Assembly (NCBI RefSeq): GCF_019649055.1
Contig: NW_026570221.1
Span: forward strand, 3,906,001 to 3,970,000
From: Paramacrobiotus metropolitanus
Taxonomy: Eukaryota > Tardigrada > Eutardigrada > Parachela > Macrobiotidae
DNA: 64,000 nucleotides
Direction: 5' to 3'
This document shows, in pieces, positions 19,681 through 31,600 of the stretch (positions are counted from its first letter, which is position 1; each line of letters starts with the position of its first letter). The notes under the pieces are model-generated. The model did no database searches and was not told the DNA's origin. It saw only the letters and a program-made list of their open reading frames with translations. The position numbers were made by a program, and so were the translations under genes.

Positions 19681-22600
19681 TGTTAGTCTATCACTTACAA
19701 ACGCGCATACGAATAAATGCCTCTACTACTATGCATCTGTATAAGCACGCGATAAATGCCTGGAACGCCGTAGACGTCCTCGTTGACGGACTTCTGCAGC
19801 AGCAGCAGCACGGCCACGTCATCGACGTAGCCAAGGACGGCCTGATCATTGATTTCCATTGCGCTGGACAGCGCGCGCAGTTGGTCAAGTACGGAAGCGT
19901 CTTTCGCTTCCACAGCAGCAGCAGCGACGACGACGACTCCATCCCGCCAAGTGCCGTCGTACAAGTCCTGGTGGACTGTCCGCCCGACGGTGCGTGGATT
20001 TGGTATCCTGGAACGATGGCCACCCTGGAAGACTACCATGACGATCACAGTGATGATTATGTTCATCGTTTTATATGTGTGCAAGCACCGCTCTACGGCA
20101 CCACCCTGGAGGTGTTTCCTCGCAGCCAGGTGCGCCGCCCACTGCGCGCGGACGCCGATGGGGAAGGATGCCGCGTGATGGACAAGGATTTTGTGGTCCT
20201 CTTTGATCGACTGCCCGGAGCGTACCGTGCGGGGGGATCGCCGTTATTTGTGGAGATTTTGAAGAAGGGGCTGGCGCAAATATGCCACATGGTGTGTATC
20301 TCTCTCGGTGCGCGCCAGCGGTTTCTGCGCTACTTGCAGCGTCAGGATGGGGGGCCGCTGAACCTTAGCCAGCTGGTAAGCTTCTTATATCAGGCTTTTT
20401 GTTCGGCTTAACTCTTTTTGTTAGGCTATGGACGACTAAACGCAGGCATGGATTGTTGTCTGCTAAACATAGGACAACCAAAATAACGGGTGATCACTAT
20501 CATAAAACCCTGCAGGACTACGTCTACCTCGTACAACTGTGAGACGAGGCTCACTAGCGTTCACGCCCGTGGCGCTAGGCGCTACGCCTTCGGATTACGG
20601 TCTGTGACGTGTCTCGCTCTGATTGGCTAGCTTGAGTTGTGTTAGTGGGCGCGGCTTAGCACGTGCTGCACAGTGTTACACACTGTTGAATTGGTTCTAC
20701 GATTTACGATCGAGCTGTGCCGATCACTTGTTGATTTTCTGGTCTCCAGACTTTCAATATTATTAAAAGTCAGCTATTAGCGGTGCGACGTTTCGCGATT
20801 CCGCGTAGTTCGCTATACATATCGCATAGCTCACTCCACGGGATAGATTCCGTTTCTGTCTCCGTATCTGGATCACAGTTGGATCTAGCATTAGATGGTA
20901 GCAGAGCCGACAGCGGTTCTCTGAATTGATTGATTTGATTTGAATTGTGTCAGGCAAAGTTAGCCTGTTATTTGACGTTATCCGCGACCAGCAAGGCGCA
21001 GGTCTGTTTGACAGCAACGTGCACACCACAAGCGGTGAAATTGTCTCATCGGACGTGGATTACCAGCTTTGGTTTTCGGTACAGTGTCTTCAGCGAAGAC
21101 CTGTGCTGTTTCAAGGACTGTGAAAGAGTTCAAGAGTTCAGTCGTCAGTGTTCCTCGGTGTAGAGTCTTCAGCGAAGACCTACACTGGTGTCACTGATAC
21201 TCGGCAAGGCTTCAGCGAAGCCTAAGCCGTGAGCCACAAGAGGCGAAGCGCCGAAAGGGGCGCACGGGAAAAGACAGATCAGACTCCTCAAACTGGTTGT
21301 AGAGCACTACTGTTGCTACGGCACAGCCGGCACAGTACTAGACTAATAGCGCGAGGCACGCTACGGAACAGCGGCGACGCGGGAGCGGAAATTGGAAGAA
21401 AGAATCTGGATCATTCGGATCATTTTCCTGTGGAACGTGGAACGGACGGACAGTTAACAGGTAGAAAAACCGTTATTAATTACGGGATTGGCTAGTTGAT
21501 AAATTTGGTAATTTCTATTGGCCGATACTGAGCTGAGCATAACAGTAGGCGGAGTTTTGCACACGGCGCGCATGTCTGGCCGTTGACCGTGACGTCAGGC
21601 AGATATAAAATTTAAGAGGAGTAACGTGATTGGTCGGTTATCTGAGCTGTGATTGGTTGAAATTTGAACAGAATAATTTGAGCTAGCTGACCAATAGGAA
21701 TGAAGTAAACAACCCGAATGGGGATTTTCCATTGAACTCGAGTCGTAACGGGAAATTTGATTTGAGATGAGATAATTGAGCGGGAAGTGACCTTTAAACT
21801 TGAATTGAGATGAGAAGTGACCTTTTGAGTTGAAACAAAGGAAAAGTGACCTTTGATTGAATTGAGCTGGAAAGTGACCTTTTAACTAAAAACGAGTTGA
21901 GAAGTTGACCTTTGAGTTCGGAAAGTGACCTTTACTAAAAGTTGGAACTGACTAAATTGACCTATTTAAGTGACCTTTACGATCTGAAAGCGACAAACGG
22001 TGACCTTTATCGAAGTGCAATTGAAGTGAATAGTAGTACAGCGATATCAGCAGCTGTAGGATTTCATTTGTAAACGTGTTTTGAACTGTAAGAACGGTTT
22101 CGAAGTTTTGTCGGAAAGTGACCTTTAGGGCAAATCTCTCGAACTTTTATCAAAAAAGTGACCTTTAAACGGGACTTAGCCGAAATTTTTCAATCGAAAA
22201 GTGACGTTTAACAGGGACTTAGAAAGATTTCGAAAGTACAAAGTGACCTTTAGGTCAATTGAATAAACCATACAATAACGCGTGTGTGAGAACAATTGGC
22301 AGGAGCGTCAAAGTTATCCGATCAACATGGACAAAGACAACGCGGAACCAACATCTCACAGCAGCCAGGGAAGCAGGAGCTCCCGAGGATCACAGCAAGG
22401 CGCAGTGGATCCTTTTAAAAAAGAATACAAGTCGCTCGCGCGTCCAGTCGGACATGACAGACAGACCCGAGCAGCGGTGACCTTTGCAAGGAAGGACAGC
22501 AAAGGCAGTGATAATACATACAAAGTGGCGCTGGGAGCTACAGAGAACGAAGAGCTCCAGCGGAGATGGAAAGCAAACCCCGCGCTCGTGGCGGGAAGTG

Positions 22601-25600
22601 AACCGATGAACCAGACAAAGGTCACTGGGAGGACAGAACCACAGAAAAGACAGCGGAAGCAGTGGGAGCATCCCAATTGGATGCTACCATCAGTGGAATG
22701 AATGAGCAGGATAAAAATGTGAACCTGGCTCAAATGGAGGAAACACAAAGGTCACCGAAGAGGAACTGGCTGAACTCGGATTGGATGACCTTTCACTGAA
22801 CGATAAGACTGCAAGCGATGACCTTTGGGCGACTCAATGGTCTCAGACGAATCAGATGAATCATATTTTACGGATGACGAAACAACGATGAATATGTCCT
22901 TCCAGTCTGCGATGAGACAAGCCGACCGTGCTGAAGGGATGACACCTTTTAAAGAAATACCTGAGCACCTCATCGAGCGGACACAGACTGGAAAAGTCAT
23001 AAACGTACGACCACCTTCACCAAGTAGCCCTACGCTGACACTGAGGAGACGCGTCAAGATTTGGAAAGTGAACTTGACGCCAAGGAAGGACAGATGGTTA
23101 AGAGAAAACAGGAATACCAAGAGAGATTGGTATCACTTGAAACCCGATTATTCGAGATGGAACAGCAACGGGGTTATTTGGAAAACATGGCAGATGAATG
23201 GAAGGTGAAATATGAAAACAAAGAAATGGCAGAAGAATACTTGAAGATGGTAGATGACAGAGAAATGGAAGGTCATCTTGCGGTCAACGAGTTGAACGAG
23301 AGCATGTCCGAGAGTCAGCAGAAAGGTCACGGCACTAGCCGAACTGAAGGACGAGTGTGACCAATTGCGTCAAAAGGTCACCGAAGCTGAAGCTAGAAGA
23401 GACGAGTACGCGACCAATTTCACAGAGGTCTGAAACGATTGACAGCGCTGGCGACAGAGACGTTCAAACTCAGAAACGACTTGAAGCTCAGAGACGAAGC
23501 TATCGGTACTCTGCAGCGTGAATCAAAAGAGTCACCAGGAACGCCGACGAAGCTGAAAAGCTACGCAACAGGCAATTAAAGCAATGCGCGGGCAGAAACA
23601 TCACAGCAACAGAAGGAGAAAGATTGGCAAAAGAGATTAAAGAGGCCAACGACGAAAACGAAAAGGTCACGGCAGAAATTCAAAAGATCACTAAGGAAGG
23701 CCTTAAGTGGCAAACTCAAGCACTCCGGCTCGACCAATGGTTACAGCATTAGAGCTGAAGGATAAAGAATGGCAACAGCAGCTTGACCAAAAGACAGAGA
23801 AATCGCGAGGTTGAATACTGAACTCGTCGAGATGACCACTACAGCACTAGCGAAGGACGACGAGTTGATTACAACCAAAATCAGCTGAGATCAGCCGCTG
23901 GGGAGTATCAGAAACTCGAAGGAGATGTGACCCAGTTGGTCGAACACATCAAAAGATGGAACAAGATAACGAAAAGGTCACCCAGCAGGAAACTTTCAAA
24001 CTGCATGCCATATGCAGAAGGTCAAACAGGAAAACTCGATTTGCGAGTTGAGAGAGAGCTTCAGCTAAGGAATAAACGACTAGAAGATGAGAATAAAGCG
24101 CTCAACATCTCAAACAAACACAAAGATGAACAGCTGTTGCGATGCAAGCCAAGTCAGCAACAGTGGAGTCTCCCCGCCCAGTTACAGCAAGGCGCATGAA
24201 ACGGGCACGGGCAAAGCTTCCATTTTGAAATGCCCTTACGAACTGGTACCGGCAAGGAAATGTTAAAAATGAAACGAACGGTGACAAGGGCAAAGATGAC
24301 AAAGAGCCACCATCAGGAGGTTATCCGAGTCATGGCGATCCCTCACAGTTTCCCCCGCACATTGAAACGAACGTCTTTGTCAACGAAGGACGACGGGACG
24401 AACAATCTAGTCGGCAAGAGCGCCCGGAAGTCCCGCTACGCAAAGGAGAGGCGAAATACAAACGACGACGAAAGTGGCGAAGAGGAAGAGGATCAGAAAG
24501 CGCAATCGGGATTTGCATTAGCAAAGGCGCTTAACTCCATGGCTCGAAAAACGCCACTCGTGACCTTTGATGGCAGTCGCGACACAGTGAATGGCTGGAC
24601 AAGACTGGTAAAGATACGCAGAGAACTTACCAGCTTACCGATGACCAAATTATGATCGAGATAGCCAGTGCGGTGAAAGGTCCTGCTAAAACCTGGTTTG
24701 AAAGTGAAAAAGACATCGCATCAGAGGATGGAATCGAGTATTCCGTAACAGAATGGATGGATAAATTCAAAGATGAATACGGTGACCGGGATGAAGAAGT
24801 CTTAGGCTTACGCGAGGCCTATGCAAGGAAATTTGAACTGGGAAAAGAATCACTCGACCAATATTATCAGGCGATAATGCGGTTCAAAGCAAAAAGGATC
24901 ATTACAGAAAAACAAGCAGTGGGATTCTTAATTGAAGGATGTAGAGTGGATAACGAACTCTACAAGGCATTGCGTACACAAAGTGCAGGACGCCAACCGA
25001 CGTGAAGGACTTTTCCGACACTGGGCAACGGGAGAAGAAAAGTACAAGGCGCCAAAGGTCAACGTAATCAGGAATACGCAACCATCCGCCAAGGCCAAGT
25101 TGAAAACGTGCCACAACAGAGAATGACGGCTGCGCCAGTCAACAGCAGGTTGAATACCGCGTGGAGACTCCGGTCAGAGAGGTCACAGAAAAGGTGACCT
25201 TTATCGACAGTCAGACGGGACAACCCATAACGTACGCAATGGTAGCGGCGATACAAACGGCGGCTCAAGTGAGGCCAGCACCCCAGAATGTGGCACCACC
25301 GAACGTGGCGATACCGCAACAGGGAATGCCAAATGGCAACTTCGGTGGAAATGGATACGGAAATGGGAACTGGAACGGAGGTCAAGGAAACTTCCAAGGT
25401 CAAGGTCAGGGCAACTTCCAGCCAAACAGAGAAATCAGAACTTTCAACAGAATCAAGGGTCACGAACAGAATTCAAGTTCCAGATGATCGACGGATGGGT
25501 GGCAAACGGCGTACAGATGTGCCAATACTGCATGTACGGCAACCACCAGACGCAAGGATGCAAGTTCGCGAATACGCCGCCGGATCAGAACCCAAATCTG

Positions 25601-28600
25601 TTCGCCTTCAGAGAATGGCAACGGCTGCGCAACACGGGTGGCTGGCGTCAGGCGGTGGCAAACGGATATGACCTGATTGCGCAATGGTATCAGGCTCGGG
25701 CAAACTTCCCAAATCAACAAGGAAACGGAATAATGGAAATGGCGGTGGCCAGAATAGTGGCTACGGCCGTGGTGGCTTCGGCCGCGGCGGCTTCAGAGGA
25801 AGAAACAGAGGCTTCGGCCGCGGAAATTGGAATGGCGGCAACCGAGGCGGTGCAAATGGAGGCGGAAACTACCAACAGGGTGGTGGCCAAAATAATGGTG
25901 GTGGCCAGAATAACGGAGGCGGACAAAACTATGTCCCGGTAAATAACGACGGACAAGGAAATGTGCAAGGAAATGTGCAGGGCGCGCAACAAGGTGGGGC
26001 GCCGGTTCAGGGAAACGGGCAAGATCAGTAGGCACCGGTGAGCCTACTGATCGTCCCGACCCTAACCTAAACCACCGGATAAAAGGAAAGGTCACCACTG
26101 CAGAATGGTACTGCAGTGAATGTGACCACTGCAACGGCTATACGGATGCCGTCAGCGAAAAACGAAAGTGGACCGGCTATATGGATGCCGCAACCACAGG
26201 AAACGGCTAGATGGATGCCGTCATATAATCAACAAGAAACGGCTATATGGATGTCGTCATTGCAAAAAGAAATTGAAACGGCTATAAGAATGCCGTCACA
26301 GCAGCAGAACCAAAGGTCACCGCAGAATGGCACTACGAGTGGAAATGTTCAAGTGGATAAAGGTCACCGCAGAATGGTACTGCGAGTGGAAACGCGCAAC
26401 GGGACCAAAGGTCACCGCAGAATGGTACTGCGAGTGGAAATTGTCGTGACGGTAGCGCGACACTGCGAACAGCGCAGCAAAATGAAAGGTCACCGTACTG
26501 CAGCGAAGAAGTGTTAGCGCAACGACGCGCACAACGGAACGCAAAGATTAAACAGGCGCTGCTGAACCAGAAGAAACCGCAGAACGATACTGCGCAAGAG
26601 GTAAATGAGCAACATGCGAAATTCCGAAATACTTGGAAGAAAACGATAAGGTGAATGGGCCAAGTTGCGATTGTTACGGAGAACCAAGCCAAAGTTCTGG
26701 AATTGTTCAGAGGACAAGTTGATAAGGCAAAAATGGATGGAGCAGAATATCACTAACAGAAAAGATGAAAGGTCACCTTCCGTAGGAAAAGTCCAAGTGA
26801 AAGGTCAAGGAGCGAGGGCGAACGCTAAGGGTCATGGTGAAAGCACCGTGTTAAAAGGTCAAGAATCAGACTTGACACTGCGAACAGCGCAGCAGAAGAA
26901 TGGCGAACCGGAACAGCAGAACTCCGATGACTCACTTGTGGATGCAGTAACGCTGCAACGGAAGGAAATATGGCAAAAAGTAGCCTATAGACCGAATGGG
27001 AATCACGGGATATGGATACCCGTGACATAAAAGCGAAACAGAAAGTGGGAATGTCACAAGAAGATTACTGGGACATGCGAGAATTGCGAACGCGACATGA
27101 GAGAAAACGACTGGAAGAATTAGTTACCGGGCAAGAAGTTAAAAGGTCACCGAACCTTGCTCCAGTATTTAACGCAACTGAATACAAGAATGCACAAGCT
27201 GACCTGAATAACTCGCGAAATGCACCACCGAAAGACAAACCGTCGAATTATGGAGAAAAGTTCCCATACAAAAGATGTCAAACGGCGGATTTGTTATAAA
27301 GCGCAATGAAAGGTCACAGGACTTAGCGCAAAATGAACAGAAAGGAGGGTCAAATGAGAATGCGCAAATGCAACAGAGTAGCGCAGCCGAAAGGTCACGG
27401 GACTTGTCACAGGCACTGCAGAAGGATGCCAATGACAAGTCACCAGCTCGAACCGATGGAATGTCTTCACAAATCGACCCGACCAAAACGAACAATGAAG
27501 TGTCTGCAAAGGTGATTGAATGGATGACCGAAAAGGGATATGATATGGTTACATATGAAAGGTCACCAAACGAGATGAAAGATAGCGAAACAGATGAATT
27601 GAAGCGAGCTGACCAAATAACAAGTGGAGTCATTGAGAAGTTGCGAGATAAACGAAACGAAAAATGCAAGAGAACTGATCCACGAGACGATAAACGAAGT
27701 GACTAAAGGTCACGTGGATAGCACAAAAGCAAATCCGCAAGTGCAGAACGTTGAAAAGGTCACCAGTGGTAAAACTACCGCAGAGAAGCAAGCAGACAAG
27801 AAAAAGCCGCAGAAATTCTATGATGTCCGAACTGACGTGCCACACAGGATCGACAATTTGAGGGAGATACTGAAAGGTCATAGCACTCCGGCGAAAGGAC
27901 AAGTGCCTCCCGATATGGATCCGGGACCAGTATCGTTAATCCCTGTGAAATGTAAGATCCACACATTGAAGATTCAAAACGGAAAATTGCCTAAAAGAAT
28001 TGAAGCGTACACTCATGAAGTGAAAGTGGGAGACATAAAGGTCAACGCAATGTTGGACACCGGGGCTGAGACGTCGCTGATCAGCAAACCGTTTTGCGAG
28101 AAGAATGGACTTCATATGCTCCCATTGCCACCAGACAGACTGGTGAAGATAAATGGAATTAGCGGAACATCAGGATTCATGGTGACGCATTATTGCGTAG
28201 CACCAGTGACCTTAAGGAAAAAGACTAGCGAACATTCATTCTACGTCCGACCGAAATGTGATGACGTCCAGGTGCTACTGGGATTCGACTTCTTAGAGAA
28301 GAAGTTCGTATTAATGGATAACGAAGGCGAAGAAGAGAAAGAAGATGATCCGAAACCGATCGCCAGAGTTCAAGTCGGAAAGGTCACCGAACTTGTAAAA
28401 CAGACGGGAAACGCTCAAACGGTTAATAAAACGCTAATCCCAGTACCAGAGGCACCGGGAAAGGCAAAAAAAATGAGGGCGAAAAAAGAATTGTCACCAT
28501 TTGAGCAGCTGCAAATGATTCAACAGGAGATTGAAAACACACTAAACCGGACAATGCTGACACAAAAGGGAAGAGAAAAGGTCATCCCAGTACCAGAGGC

Positions 28601-31600
28601 ACCGGGAATGACGAGAGTGCAGCAGAACGAGACCAACCAACGGATAATCCCGGTACCAGAGGCACCGGAGAAGAAAAGTGAAAGTGGAAATGTCAAAAAA
28701 GCCAACGAAAGGAGAAAGAACCGCTCGCGCCAGACATGGATGAGGCGATCATATTTCTCGGACGGGAGAAGTATGATCGCAGATAACCGTGAGCAAGAGC
28801 CACAACAAGAGAATGTGTTGAAAAAGTTATCGCAGTACCAGAGGCACTGGGAACGAAAGATGAAAGGTCACCGGTTGAGAATTTGGCATCAGAGTCGGAT
28901 CCGAAAAACGTCAGCAAGACCTTTTCGAACCACGACCTGCTACCGGAAATGAAGGAGGAAAAGATTTGCAGAAAGTACCAGAGCGTACCCCGAAATCTTT
29001 CGAACCTCGATCTACTACCGGAAATGACGAAAGGTCACCAACACTTGAAGAGATAGCTGCCACACAGAAAGAGGCGACAGCTGCAGCGAAACAATCGCTT
29101 GTGCCTGGCATGGAGTGGGCAAAGCCTATCCCAGTACCAGAGGCACTGGGAATAAAGACGGCCAAAGTCGGGAAGGATAAAAAGAGTGAAAGATTGCGGA
29201 TATTGAAACGAATAGCCGAAGAAGAACAGATGTTCGCGAGCGAAATCCGCAACAAAGCGCTTGAACAGTTGAAAGGTCACCAACTGAACAATGAAACAGA
29301 GATTATTGAAATATCCTCCGACGAAGCGAGTAGCACAGAAATCGAATGTGAGCGAAAGCTACAACACAGGAGAAGGAGATCGCAAACCGCAAACGAATCG
29401 GAGGATATTAACTCCAGAAGAACGAATGGGGAGCTGCGGACACGGTTACTACGAGGATCCGTGTAGAGTGCAACCACAATGGGAATGCACTGAATGCTGC
29501 CAAGACGCCTCCCAAGATGACCTTTCAGAATGGCCGAGATGTGACGCTGCATTAGCAGATCTTAAAGGTCACGTCCAAAAGAAGTGAAAAGTATCATGCG
29601 GACAAACGAAATGTGGAAGCCACACATTGAGCGGTATCACTGGAACAGATATCGGACTTGGCTGTCATGTGTGAAAAACTTCATTACGGGGAGAGGAAAA
29701 TGGCTGAACCATTGGCAGCAACAGTGGATAACGGAATCCAAGATCCTCTTGACCCGGTATCAACTGAGCGGAAACTTGAAGAGATCGACTCAATGAACGA
29801 GGAAGTACAGCTATGGGAAGAAGCGAGAATAGAATTGTTCTGGGACTTCCGCATAAACCATATGTATAAAGGTCAAGGGAGAACAATTATATTTCCAACG
29901 GGACTTGGTACACCGGTGTACGAATCGGTGGTGGTATTCTGTAAAGCACTCAAAGACGATAACTGGGAGTTATTCGACAAATACTGGAGGAAATTCGAAG
30001 CGGAGATTCCTATATTCGATACAAAGGAAATGCGAGAATTGCAAATAACCCGGAAAAGAAGGTTACCGGGGTTAATGGAAAGAAAAAGGTGACCTTTGCA
30101 CCAGATCCAGATGGAGTGGAATACCCAGAACGAGGCGGGGATACATGGTGCATGTATGAAACGATTCCAAGTGACGACTGGGTCACTGAAGAGCTGATGG
30201 CAAATTGCGTTTTTGTTGGTCCTAAACGACCTAAAGGATATGAAACGGTCCAACAGGATGAAGGGGATAAAGAGACTATGAAAGAAGCGGAGAAGGAAGA
30301 AACAGCTAAAGAGACAGCTGAAGGAGGATCGAATGAAACAGAAGGAAGTTCAAAATCGGCCTTCGACATTGCACACATGTTAACGGACAGAGGAGAAATG
30401 TGGAAGAAGTTTAAAGAGGAGGTCGAAAGGATATCGAATGAACAACAAAACCCAGTAACTGAGGCAAAAAACGGGGAAAGGTCACTCGATAACGGTGAGG
30501 AAGGTCCGCCGGTCGAGTTGACCGAAAAGCCATTAACGAACCTCGAGGGAATAGAAAAGCCAAAATCGGACGAAGAAAAGTCAAACTCCGATCAATCGGA
30601 AAGGTCATCAACGAGAATCCGGGTAGCGAGGAGTCACCCGAGAGTCGCTACACGAAATGGGCGAAAGGCAAAGGAAACGGACAAACCTCTGCTCAAAAAT
30701 TCGAAAGCGAAAAAACTTAACGATTCGCGAGGAAACGAAAGTGACCTTTCATCAGAAGACGAAGGAGTTGATGAGCGTCCACTTGAAAAGGCTGACAAAG
30801 GTCAAGCCGCTGCACAAGAATACGAGAGCAGCGATTCGGACTCGGAATGGACGAGCTCAAGTGATAACTCAACGACTTCGGAAGATTCAGGTGTAAGTGA
30901 CCTCTCAGAACAAGAGGACTTAATGGATCTGGACGAAGATGACGAAGTGGACGAAGAAAAAGAAAAAGAAATTAAAGTCAGAAGATTGAAAGTAGAAAAG
31001 GCTAGAATGTCGAAAGATGTGATTAAAGTCTACAGTGACCAAAGAATTAAACTGAAACCGTCAAACTGCACACGGGTAAAGGTCAAGATGGGAAAATATG
31101 CACCGGCTCAGAATAAGTTGATGTTTACACCGGTCCCACAAGTGGAAACTGAAGTGCAACCGTTGGCAGGAGTGACGGATCACAGGGGAAAATACTTTGA
31201 AATCGTCATCGCGAATCACAGTAGCAAATACCAGATTGTGAAGAAAAATCAACTGCTTGGATACGTTGAACCGTATGAACATATGGAAAATGTAAAGGTC
31301 AACGCTGGGACAGTAAAGAACGTACTCGAAGACCCAGAAGTGGATGATACAACCAAAGCTGAATTGACAAAAATAATTGGGAATTTGAAGCTAGGACCTG
31401 ATCTAACTGAGGAACAGAAGAATGACGTGTACGACGCCTTCTGGGAATTTTGGAAAGTCCTACCGACATCAAAGAAACCGTATGGAGATGTGAAAGGGTC
31501 ACTCACGTGATTGATACGGGAGATGCGAAACCGATTAAATGTAATCCGGCCAGAACGAGTTGGACAGGCCGTGAGTTTATAACAAAGCATATAGAAGAGA

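Larger units (their letters stand above)
20909..22326 (+). other. Leader / 5' untranslated region of element 2
   Basis: No convincing ORF before ATG 22327. It contains the three-hairpin array (21079-21233), a GCGCC/GGCGC hairpin at 21248-21263, a donor-like AACAG followed by GTAGAA near 21460 that could serve spliced downstream mRNAs, and the TGACCTTT array (21788-22251). Confidence 0.65.

Noticed and set aside
21788-22251. CRISPR-like spaced repeats
   Set aside because: Repeats are 8 bases, spacing is irregular, and the context is a eukaryotic LTR retrotransposon leader.
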